The translations under genes and the position numbers were made by a program. 64,000 nucleotides of DNA from DSWT01 sp035420085 (GTDB lineage Bacteria; Chloroflexota; Anaerolineae; B4-G1; SLSP01): positions 124,001 to 188,000 of the forward strand of contig DAOLUH010000003.1 in NCBI GenBank assembly GCA_035420085.1, read 5' to 3'. The notes beneath the pieces were generated by a model. That model worked only from the letters and a program-made list of their open reading frames with translations, was not told the origin of the DNA and did no database searches. Below, piece after piece: positions 45,181-55,779 of the stretch (position 1 is the stretch's first letter; every line of letters starts with the position of its first letter).

Positions 45181-48100
45181 CAAAGGGTTCAACCTCGCTA
45201 TAGACAGTAACAAAGTCACCCCCCCCCGTGACAGTCTCTCTAAGTTTCCATCCCTCAAAGGGTTCAACCTCGCTATAGACTCTTTTTACCCCCTTTCCCG
45301 CTCAAATCCGCATCTCACGTTTCCATCCCTCAAAGGGTTCAACCTCGCTATAGACCATCTTACTCACCTGACGAAACACTCAGCTACACACCAAGTTTCC
45401 ATCCCTCAAAGGGTTCAACCTCGCTATAGACGTAGCTCATTGTAATATGAGAGGGGTCTATTTAATTTAGTTTCCATCCCTCAAAGGGTTCAACCTCGCT
45501 ATAGACCAGTTATACACCAGATCCCTTTAGAACAAGAATACACGTTTCCATCCCTCAAAGGGTTCAACCTCGCTATAGACAACCTCCTCTGTAGGTATCA
45601 ACGTCTTGGCACCAAGTTTCCATCCCTCAAAGGGTTCAACCTCGCTATAGACGTTCTGGCTGGATCACCATCCGGGTCACCGTCAACGCCTGTTTCCATC
45701 CCTCAAAGGGTTCAACCTCGCTATAGACATGAGGAAGGGTGCCCATGACCCTTCCTCATATCAAAGTTTCCATCCCTCAAAGGGTTCAACCTCGCTATAG
45801 ACCTGGTCTGGATGGAACAACCTACGTGGTGACCGATGTGGTTTCCATCCCTCAAAGGGTTCAACCTCGCTATAGACTTAATACAATGCCTGCATCTTAA
45901 TAGGATAAAAAGAAAGTTTCCATCCCTCAAAGGGTTCAACCTCGCTATAGACCGACACCAACTACTGTGCCCACGACTACACCTACACTGTTTCCATCCC
46001 TCAAAGGGTTCAACCTCGCTATAGACGCGGTCATAGCACTAGATAAGTTCCCAAAAGGAATACGTTTCCATCCCTCAAAGGGTTCAACCTCGCTATAGAC
46101 TAAAGCCAAGCACGACACTGCCAAAGAAGAGTTGGGCGTTTCCATCCCTCAAAGGGTTCAACCTCGCTATAGACAACATATTCAGCTCTCGTAACACAAA
46201 ACCTTATTCTGTTGTTTCCATCCCTCAAAGGGTTCAACCTCGCTATAGACGAACGACAGAAATCGGGGGATGGTTCGACTACTTCTATAGTTTCCATCCC
46301 TCAAAGGGTTCAACCTCGCTATAGACGATTGACATCGTTCCTTCGGCAACGGCGCTTACGCTTTTGTTTCCATCCCTCAAAGGGTTCAACCTCGCTATAG
46401 ACCTGGATGTTGGCTTCGGAAGTGACGAAGACGGTTACGTTTCCATCCCTCAAAGGGTTCAACCTCGCTATAGACTTCTTCTGGCGCAAGGGGTTAAACT
46501 CCTGCGAATATGTTTCCATCCCTCAAAGGGTTCAACCTCGCTATAGACTAGGACCCAAATTTCACTAGTACCTTAAGGAGGTTACGTTTCCATCCCTCAA
46601 AGGGTTCAACCTCGCTATAGACGTTGCGCAATTGGGTTATTCCTGGTCGGTAGTATCGTGCGTTTCCATCCCTCAAAGGGTTCAACCTCGCTATAGACCA
46701 AAGTGTGGTGACCACATGGGAAGGTTTCTACGTGAGTTTCCATCCCTCAAAGGGTTCAACCTCGCTATAGACTTTACCCAACACGACAATCTGTCGTTTC
46801 AGTTTACAGAGTTTCCATCCCTCAAAGGGTTCAACCTCGCTATAGACGCCTGTCTCGGGTGTATGGCACAATGCCGTGCAGATGAGTTTCCATCCCTCAA
46901 AGGGTTCAACCTCGCTATAGACCTTCTGGCTCAGGAAGTGGAAACGTTGTTGGCTCTACGTTTCCATCCCTCAAAGGGTTCAACCTCGCTATAGACGTCG
47001 CGCAGAGCGGTACTCGGAGGGACAATAATGAAGTTTCCATCCCTCAAAGGGTTCAACCTCGCTATAGACAAATTCGACACTACCAGGCTAAACACTTATC
47101 TCGAAGTTTCCATCCCTCAAAGGGTTCAACCTCGCTATAGACTAGCTTCCAGAAACCAAAAGCAATATGTACGGTTTAGTTTCCATCCCTCAAAGGGTTC
47201 AACCTCGCTATAGACGCATGGCTCCTTCGAATGATTGCACTTGGCGATTTCAAGTTTCCATCCCTCAAAGGGTTCAACCTCGCTATAGACTTTTCCCAGG
47301 AAGATATCTTCTACTTCACTTGGGAGTTTCCATCCCTCAAAGGGTTCAACCTCGCTATAGACTGGCCGGCCTCGCATGGCTCGGCCTGCAAGCTTTTATG
47401 TTTCCATCCCTCAAAGGGTTCAACCTCGCTATAGACGTCCGAATTTGGATGGCTTTCAGGCGGAGGTGCCGGCGTTTCCATCCCTCAAAGGGTTCAACCT
47501 CGCTATAGACCATGGTTGATGCTGTTTGGTTTTTTCAATCTTATTAAAGTTTCCATCCCTCAAAGGGTTCAACCTCGCTATAGACTTTTCGGCATCAGGG
47601 GGAACCGGATCCCGACGAAATTCGTTTCCATCCCTCAAAGGGTTCAACCTCGCTATAGACACGGCGACCCGATGGCTAATGTGGTTGTTGTTCTCGGCCG
47701 TTTCCATCCCTCAAAGGGTTCAACCTCGCTATAGACAATTTCAATTCCGTTTGATGGAGGTTGTTAAGATGAAGTTTCCATCCCTCAAAGGGTTCAACCT
47801 CGCTATAGACAGTCGAAGACGAAGCGGAGCTGGCTGCGCTGGATTCCGTTTCCATCCCTCAAAGGGTTCAACCTCGCTATAGACACTTCCTCGTGAGGGG
47901 AGTAGGTGACTACGAATTTCAGTTTCCATCCCTCAAAGGGTTCAACCTCGCTATAGACTTCTGCCCTCACACGGCAGAAGGGAAGAGACACCCTAGTTTC
48001 CATCCCTCAAAGGGTTCAACCTCGCTATAGACTGGCTATAAGGTTAGCGTTGATGGTGGAGCTGGTCAGGTTTCCATCCCTCAAAGGGTTCAACCTCGCT

Positions 48101-51100
48101 ATAGACTCCTCTTTTATGATCCACTAGATGCGAGTTTTTATGTGTTTCCATCCCTCAAAGGGTTCAACCTCGCTATAGACGCAACGATGATCTACACCGA
48201 AGCCTCTGGCACAGTAAGTTTCCATCCCTCAAAGGGTTCAACCTCGCTATAGACCTTACCCCACTTGGCAGGTGACGCATACGGCTATCAGTTTCCATCC
48301 CTCAAAGGGTTCAACCTCGCTATAGACCTTCCTCGTGAGGGGAGTAGGTGACTACGAATTTCAAGTTTCCATCCCTCAAAGGGTTCAACCTCGCTATAGA
48401 CCTATTCCACATCATCAAACTCCGATTCACCATTCTTGTTTCCATCCCTCAAAGGGTTCAACCTCGCTATAGACGACCTGCGGCATGACGCCTACGGAGA
48501 AACCCGTCTACGTTTCCATCCCTCAAAGGGTTCAACCTCGCTATAGACCTGTGCTCTCCCTGGATGGGTGTGACCAGTTTGATTTGTTTCCATCCCTCAA
48601 AGGGTTCAACCTCGCTATAGACGAACACCGACGACGGTTTCAAATTCAAGACCAAGTAGTGTTTCCATCCCTCAAAGGGTTCAACCTCGCTATAGACTAT
48701 CCCATAACAATTAGGAGGTTATGAACATGTTTTCGGTTTCCATCCCTCAAAGGGTTCAACCTCGCTATAGACCCGCAGGCGCCGCCCCCCCTCTGCCCTA
48801 GTGAGGTCAGTTTCCATCCCTCAAAGGGTTCAACCTCGCTATAGACAATTGCCTGTCGGCCATCTTGAACTGGTGTCCATTGAGTTTCCATCCCTCAAAG
48901 GGTTCAACCTCGCTATAGACAATTGCCTGTCGGCCATCTTGAACTGGTGTCCATTGAGTTTCCATCCCTCAAAGGGTTCAACCTCGCTATAGACTAAGCG
49001 CACCCGCCCGCGGCGGAAATCTTGCACTTGGGTTTCCATCCCTCAAAGGGTTCAACCTCGCTATAGACACGTTCACGTGTCCCGAGGGAGACATCTGTGT
49101 GATTTGTTTCCATCCCTCAAAGGGTTCAACCTCGCTATAGACTTGTGTCGAAGAACATTGGGTCATCGATCGTAGTAATAAGTTTCCATCCCTCAAAGGG
49201 TTCAACCTCGCTATAGACACGCCAGATGAGAGCAAGGACGCGGAAGGTAAAATCAGTTTCCATCCCTCAAAGGGTTCAACCTCGCTATAGACTGATCCAA
49301 GCTACTTCGATGAATTGCATGTCATTGTTGGTTTCCATCCCTCAAAGGGTTCAACCTCGCTATAGACAAGAATGGTGGAGATTCGAAGTTTTGGATACAA
49401 ATTCGTTTCCATCCCTCAAAGGGTTCAACCTCGCTATAGACTCACGCTTGATGTTGGCAGCACCCGACGACAGTGGCGAGTTTCCATCCCTCAAAGGGTT
49501 CAACCTCGCTATAGACGTCAAAAATGAGCAAAATCCCCATTAAACCCTTTTTGTGTTTCCATCCCTCAAAGGGTTCAACCTCGCTATAGACTTGACAGTT
49601 GGTCAAGCCCAAATCGCCTTGATGTTCGGTTTCCATCCCTCAAAGGGTTCAACCTCGCTATAGACTTTGTACTTGCTTTTCGCTTCCGAAGAATTCTTCA
49701 TAAGTTTCCATCCCTCAAAGGGTTCAACCTCGCTATAGACACGTTATGTCTTGGGCTGAAGTAGTGTCTTACTTCACGTTTCCATCCCTCAAAGGGTTCA
49801 ACCTCGCTATAGACTTCATTCGGAAGATATTGGGTGGGAATTCATGCATAACGTTTCCATCCCTCAAAGGGTTCAACCTCGCTATAGACGATGAACCCGA
49901 AAAGCCAGACTGTGACAGTTGATTGTGTTTCCATCCCTCAAAGGGTTCAACCTCGCTATAGACTCCGGATTTTGATATCCGGAAGCTGGAAGGTATGGTG
50001 GTTTCCATCCCTCAAAGGGTTCAACCTCGCTATAGACCGACAGTCGGGGCCTGGGAGAAATTCCGCCCATACTAGTTTCCATCCCTCAAAGGGTTCAACC
50101 TCGCTATAGACGAGCGGACCATGACGACTCAATAAAAGTTCTTTATTTGTTTCCATCCCTCAAAGGGTTCAACCTCGCTATAGACCGCATTGGTTTTTGC
50201 AGTATTGCTGGCGCTTGCGAGGTTTCCATCCCTCAAAGGGTTCAACCTCGCTATAGACGAATGTATGGGTACTACAACCATCATGTGTACAATGAGTTTC
50301 CATCCCTCAAAGGGTTCAACCTCGCTATAGACAAAGACGCGCAACGCTATCTTAATGAGCTTGAAATCTGGTTTCCATCCCTCAAAGGGTTCAACCTCGC
50401 TATAGACTTTGCTGGGGCTCGAAATGCCCAGTGAGAAACGTAAGTTTCCATCCCTCAAAGGGTTCAACCTCGCTATAGACCGCCTCAGGCGCCGCCCCCC
50501 CCTCTGTCCTAGTGAGGTTTCCATCCCTCAAAGGGTTCAACCTCGCTATAGACCGTTACAATTCTGGGCGGAAAGTGGCCTATTCTCAAGTTTCCATCCC
50601 TCAAAGGGTTCAACCTCGCTATAGACAACTATGTAGCATCGTGTACGGCAGACACTATGAGATGTTTCCATCCCTCAAAGGGTTCAACCTCGCTATAGAC
50701 CTGTGTAGTACGGTATGGTGTAACCGTACAAGTGAAGTTTCCATCCCTCAAAGGGTTCAACCTCGCTATAGACTTTGGAGATCGGCAGTCTGGGTCCACT
50801 GGAGGAAGGTGTTTCCATCCCTCAAAGGGTTCAACCTCGCTATAGACGCAAACACACACAAAACAAGGAAAGAAAGAAGAAGTTTCCATCCCTCAAAGGG
50901 TTCAACCTCGCTATAGACGTTTGGTACGACAGTATTGGCCGTTTGGGTGTTCGTGTTTCCATCCCTCAAAGGGTTCAACCTCGCTATAGACCTATCTGCA
51001 CGGTAGACCAGCCCCCCACTGTGATGGGTTTCCATCCCTCAAAGGGTTCAACCTCGCTATAGACCCATAACGCGGCTGCCGGAACCGAGTGGGTCACCGT

Positions 51101-54100
51101 CCGTTTCCATCCCTCAAAGGGTTCAACCTCGCTATAGACGGTAACTTGGGGGCGTGGACACAGTCATAGTTCGCATGTTTCCATCCCTCAAAGGGTTCAA
51201 CCTCGCTATAGACTCAGGTGCCGCCGACCGCGACTCAGGTGCCGCCGAGTTTCCATCCCTCAAAGGGTTCAACCTCGCTATAGACATATCGTCACTGGTT
51301 CCGTCTGGCTGACCAGCCTCTATGTTTCCATCCCTCAAAGGGTTCAACCTCGCTATAGACTTCGCCATCGCGGCGCTCGCCGCCATAGCATTTTTAAGTT
51401 TCCATCCCTCAAAGGGTTCAACCTCGCTATAGACTGACTACGAATTTCTATTCTGCAGTTGAAAGGATATTAGTTTCCATCCCTCAAAGGGTTCAACCTC
51501 GCTATAGACAACTCTCCCCGAACCGCTCGAGGTCAGCTTCCCGGGTTTCCATCCCTCAAAGGGTTCAACCTCGCTATAGACCAACGCGTTTGCGACGGCG
51601 CTGGTTATGCCCCATGTGTTTCCATCCCTCAAAGGGTTCAACCTCGCTATAGACTAGGGCTGAACAAGACAGCCCGAAAAAACGGATGAAGTTTCCATCC
51701 CTCAAAGGGTTCAACCTCGCTATAGACACGCCGAGCTGGCTAAAGACTGCATCGAGTACTACGGAGTTTCCATCCCTCAAAGGGTTCAACCTCGCTATAG
51801 ACTCAGCTTGCCCCTGAACGTCGTTGACGACACCAATGGGTTTCCATCCCTCAAAGGGTTCAACCTCGCTATAGACGTTGCACCCACCCCCACCATGGCA
51901 GCCCCCGCTGAAAGTTTCCATCCCTCAAAGGGTTCAACCTCGCTATAGACTACTGGGATCGCCTACGATGGGTCCTTTCAGGTGATCGAGTTTCCATCCC
52001 TCAAAGGGTTCAACCTCGCTATAGACCCGAGTCAACGGCGTCGCCGTTGATCTGGATGATAAGTTTCCATCCCTCAAAGGGTTCAACCTCGCTATAGACT
52101 CCATCCTTACCAGATGACTGGAGAGTGGAGATTGTGTTTCCATCCCTCAAAGGGTTCAACCTCGCTATAGACTTATGGTTACGTCGTGGGGTTATGATCG
52201 GATTGCGGAGTTTCCATCCCTCAAAGGGTTCAACCTCGCTATAGACGAACTCGGGGAATCCACCATTCGGCGTACGCCGTGAAGTTTCCATCCCTCAAAG
52301 GGTTCAACCTCGCTATAGACTTGGTTCTTCTGGCCGTCGCGGGTTGGCGCATGTGGAGTTTCCATCCCTCAAAGGGTTCAACCTCGCTATAGACGGTCCA
52401 GGGCGAGGATTCGTGGTGTGCCTGTATTGTGTTTCCATCCCTCAAAGGGTTCAACCTCGCTATAGACACAAAAGAAACGCGAGTGGTCAAAATGGTCTTG
52501 AAGTTTGTTTCCATCCCTCAAAGGGTTCAACCTCGCTATAGACTCCTAACGGGCCAATCCAGAACGGTCCCAACGGTCCAAGTTTCCATCCCTCAAAGGG
52601 TTCAACCTCGCTATAGACTGCTAGCCGCGGTACAAATACCGTGGTGATGATCCTGTTTCCATCCCTCAAAGGGTTCAACCTCGCTATAGACACCGAAGTA
52701 GAGGCGGGTTCAGGAGGCGAAAGGTCTAGTTTCCATCCCTCAAAGGGTTCAACCTCGCTATAGACCGAAGAGGCCGTCACTCGAGCGGAGCAGGAGCGCT
52801 TGTTTCCATCCCTCAAAGGGTTCAACCTCGCTATAGACTCCTTGGCAGTTCACCGTCACCAATGACGATGGCTATAAGTTTCCATCCCTCAAAGGGTTCA
52901 ACCTCGCTATAGACGTAGAGTACTCCTGAGTCCCCGTTATACTCATGGTGAAAGTTTCCATCCCTCAAAGGGTTCAACCTCGCTATAGACAATTTGACAT
53001 GGGCAACGGCTTGTTTTTGGTCAGTAAGTTTCCATCCCTCAAAGGGTTCAACCTCGCTATAGACCGGTTGGGCGGGACAACGCAACTTGGTATGTTTATA
53101 AGTTTCCATCCCTCAAAGGGTTCAACCTCGCTATAGACCAGAATTGATGAAAGCATTGAGCGCCCTCTGTGGGCAGGTTTCCATCCCTCAAAGGGTTCAA
53201 CCTCGCTATAGACAACTCCGCGATCTGCCCTCGTATGCGACCATCATCAGGTTTCCATCCCTCAAAGGGTTCAACCTCGCTATAGACGCCTAACCCGGCC
53301 AACAAAGTGGTGACGTTTGATGAGTTTCCATCCCTCAAAGGGTTCAACCTCGCTATAGACTTACCGCCTCGACCATCGTGACAACGGCGGAAGACCACGT
53401 TTCCATCCCTCAAAGGGTTCAACCTCGCTATAGACCTGGGAAAATCCCAGGGTCAGCGACCATGCTATGCAGTTTCCATCCCTCAAAGGGTTCAACCTCG
53501 CTATAGACAACTGCAATGGCTACAAACAATGGTGGTTCAATCGTCAGTTTCCATCCCTCAAAGGGTTCAACCTCGCTATAGACAAGAAAACGGGTGGCAT
53601 ATTCGCGGTGCTTGCGGTGTGGTTTCCATCCCTCAAAGGGTTCAACCTCGCTATAGACGTTTTCACAAGTTCGATTCCGCATGGAGGTATGTAAATGTTT
53701 CCATCCCTCAAAGGGTTCAACCTCGCTATAGACTTTGGTAGTACGGGGGTGTAAATGTGTTTGAAAAATTGCGGTTTCCATCCCTCAAAGGGTTCAACCT
53801 CGCTATAGACAATTGAAATTTGGTACCAGATGCAGAACTATCTTATTGAGTTTCCATCCCTCAAAGGGTTCAACCTCGCTATAGACTTTACTGTTGTCCT
53901 GACTGGGCTATGGCCGGGCACTTTGTTTCCATCCCTCAAAGGGTTCAACCTCGCTATAGACACAACGAAAGGGGAATACAATGCTATTCAACAATGTTGT
54001 TTCCATCCCTCAAAGGGTTCAACCTCGCTATAGACTGGCGACGAGTGCATCTGCATTCGAATCGAGCTGGGGTTTCCATCCCTCAAAGGGTTCAACCTCG

Positions 54101-54333
54101 CTATAGACTTGTTTTCAACATGGGTGTTCGTCTGTTATTGGCTTTTGGTTTCCATCCCTCAAAGGGTTCAACCTCGCTATAGACGCGCAAGCCGAGGCTC
54201 GTGCGCGTTGTGAGGCTGCCAAGTTTCCATCCCTCAAAGGGTTCAACCTCGCTATAGACTAAGTTTTCGGTGTTGCATAAATCATTAGTAACCTAAGTTT
54301 CCATCCCTCAAAGGGTTCAACCTCGCTATAGAC
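45181..54333 (-). CRISPR. CRISPR array 2: 124 repeats of 37 bp (the first split by an IS), 123 spacers
   Basis: On the plus strand repeats start as in array 1 but end CAACCTCGCTATAGAC, so they differ from array 1 only over positions ~27-33. Period 73-76 bp. The leader is on the right (from 54334), and minus-strand repeats end GGATGGAAAC as in array 1. The leader-distal repeat is cut by the IS element. Contains one perfectly duplicated unit (48810 and 48884 repeats with identical spacers). It lies directly downstream of the type III effector operon in the same transcriptional direction. Confidence 0.98.
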
Positions 54334-54559
54334 ACTTCTTTGTCATCACGCGATTTTGGGCGATTTTCGTATGATTTCGGGCGATTTTCGCTGTCACTCC
54401 CATTTTTCCCGTCACCGACGGAAATTCCAGGTTCCCCCTTGCATTTTCGGGCTAAAAACAGTCGCCCGATGCCGGAAAAATGACCCCATATCGCCCGTTA
54501 GCGCCCTGGATCTCGCTGTAGCGCCTTTTCCGTCATCGAGACAAATTTTGACCGTCAGT
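54334..54559 (-). promoter_or_regulatory. Leader of CRISPR array 2
   Basis: Near-identical over ~200 bp to the array 1 leader (starts CTTCTTTGTCATCACGCGAT in both). Homology ends at the 3' end of csx15, and the TTGACA/TATAGT promoter found beyond the array 1 leader has no counterpart here. Expression may depend on a promoter I do not see or on read-through from the effector operon. Confidence 0.85.
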
Positions 54560-55015
54560 TTAGCCCCCAAATCGCGCCATGGTCACACTTTTGTTATCCC
54601 CAGACGCCGCCGGCGCGCGTTGTTTCCGCGCTTGTTCGCGGATCGCCTGCAAATTCAGCAGCTCCGCCACTTCATACCGTACAGGGACAACGCCGCTCAC
54701 CGGGCGGATACGCAGCAGGGTCGGGAAATAGCCCAGGCGACCGTGTAACTCGGCCAGCAACGTCGCGGCGAGCGGCGCCAGCCCCGGCGGGTTGATGACC
54801 AGCGGCAGCGTTTGCCACGCGGCGGCGCTGAACCCCACCGCCTCCACCAACGCCGTCGCTTGTGGCGCGAAGGGACGCGCGACGTCGACCTCGACCGGAA
54901 TCTCGATCACGCGCCCCACCGCCATCCCCGTCAGCGCCGCGATCTGCGCGCACTGCGCCTCCGTCAGCGGGTGCGCATAGTTCACCACCACGATGTCCTC
55001 ACCTTCCATCTTCAT
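54560..55015 (-). CDS. csx15: CRISPR-associated protein Csx15-like
   Basis: 151 aa. The N-terminus (VVVNYAHPLTEAQCAQIAALTG, VIEIPVEVD) and middle (WQTLPLVINPPGLAPLAATLLAELHGRLG, FPTLLRIRP) match the pattern I associate with Csx15, a small accessory protein of unknown role in type III loci. The start overlaps the cas6 stop (ATGA). Last gene of the effector operon; its stop abuts the array 2 leader. Confidence 0.7.
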   Translation of the reverse strand: MKMEGEDIVVVNYAHPLTEAQCAQIAALTGMAVGRVIEIPVEVDVARPFAPQATALVEAVGFSAAAWQTLPLVINPPGLAPLAATLLAELHGRLGYFPTLLRIRPVSGVVPVRYEVAELLNLQAIREQARKQRAPAASGDNKSVTMARFGG

Positions 55016-55767
55016 AGCCGCCTGGTTTGCCCCATCCCTAACGTTGTCTTACGCCCTGTTCCGCAGAACGGCGCGTAATCCGCCAGCGCGTTCAGTTGCC
55101 ACACGTGCGCCTGATCCAGCGAACGGGCTTTGGTGATGGCGAACGTCACCTCGCCCAGAAACCCCACCGGCGGACGACCGCGCCCCAGATCGTGCGGGCG
55201 CGTGTACATCCGGTCAATCGCGGCAACCCCGACACAGGCATGGACCACGTCTAGCAGCGTCACGTCAATGCGCCGCACTGCCGGCGCGAATTCGTTCCAC
55301 CGGCTCAGCCAACTGTGGATCACGGCGCTTGGTTCCGGCAGCGGCATGTCCAGTTCCCCGGCGCTGAACGTCGTCGGCGAGACAAAGGCCATACGATACT
55401 GTGTCGCCGGGCGGATGCCGGTGAGCAGCGACTCATAGCTGCGATGTGTGACCTGCGCGTCAGGCCAGCGCACCGGATAGATGCGCCCGTCAATATCCAG
55501 TGCGCCAACCGCCTGCAGGCCGGTCCAGAACGCCTCCCACAGTATATCATCCAACAGCGTCACGCGCCAGCGCCAGCCCTCCGTCTCCCCGTCGTCTGTC
55601 AACGCCGACACGGTGAAAGGTTTGTGCACCGGGCGGTCGTGGACCGCCGCCCCCAACGCCGGGTCGGCGACGGCAATCCACTTCAGAAAATTCGCGTGCA
55701 GCGCGCGATAGGCGTGCGCTAGCGGCTTCTCGCGCGCGGTGATGGGCAGGTCAATGGCGTAGGGCAT
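55012..55767 (-). CDS. cas6: Cas6-type pre-crRNA endoribonuclease
   Basis: 251 aa. RAMP fold with the C-terminal glycine-rich loop APFCGTGRKTTLGMGQTR typical of Cas6, and an N-terminal domain with PFTVSAL and YRMAFVSPTTF. Cas6 cuts repeats 8-9 nt from the 3' end, which would leave a GATGGAAAC-type handle from both arrays. GGAGATG precedes the ATG at 55767, 12 bp after the RAMP gene. Confidence 0.88.
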   Translation of the reverse strand: MPYAIDLPITAREKPLAHAYRALHANFLKWIAVADPALGAAVHDRPVHKPFTVSALTDDGETEGWRWRVTLLDDILWEAFWTGLQAVGALDIDGRIYPVRWPDAQVTHRSYESLLTGIRPATQYRMAFVSPTTFSAGELDMPLPEPSAVIHSWLSRWNEFAPAVRRIDVTLLDVVHACVGVAAIDRMYTRPHDLGRGRPPVGFLGEVTFAITKARSLDQAHVWQLNALADYAPFCGTGRKTTLGMGQTRRL

Positions 55768-55779
55768 ACAACATCTCCA

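Noticed and set aside
44735..45203. Short open frames of 66-101 codons after the transposase
   Set aside because: No ribosome-binding site or recognisable pattern; this is the noncoding end of the IS, and the last frame runs into the CRISPR repeat.
45176..54182. Open frames across array 2 with peptides such as FPSLKGFNLAID and YSEVEPFEGWK
   Set aside because: Same artefact from the array 2 repeat.
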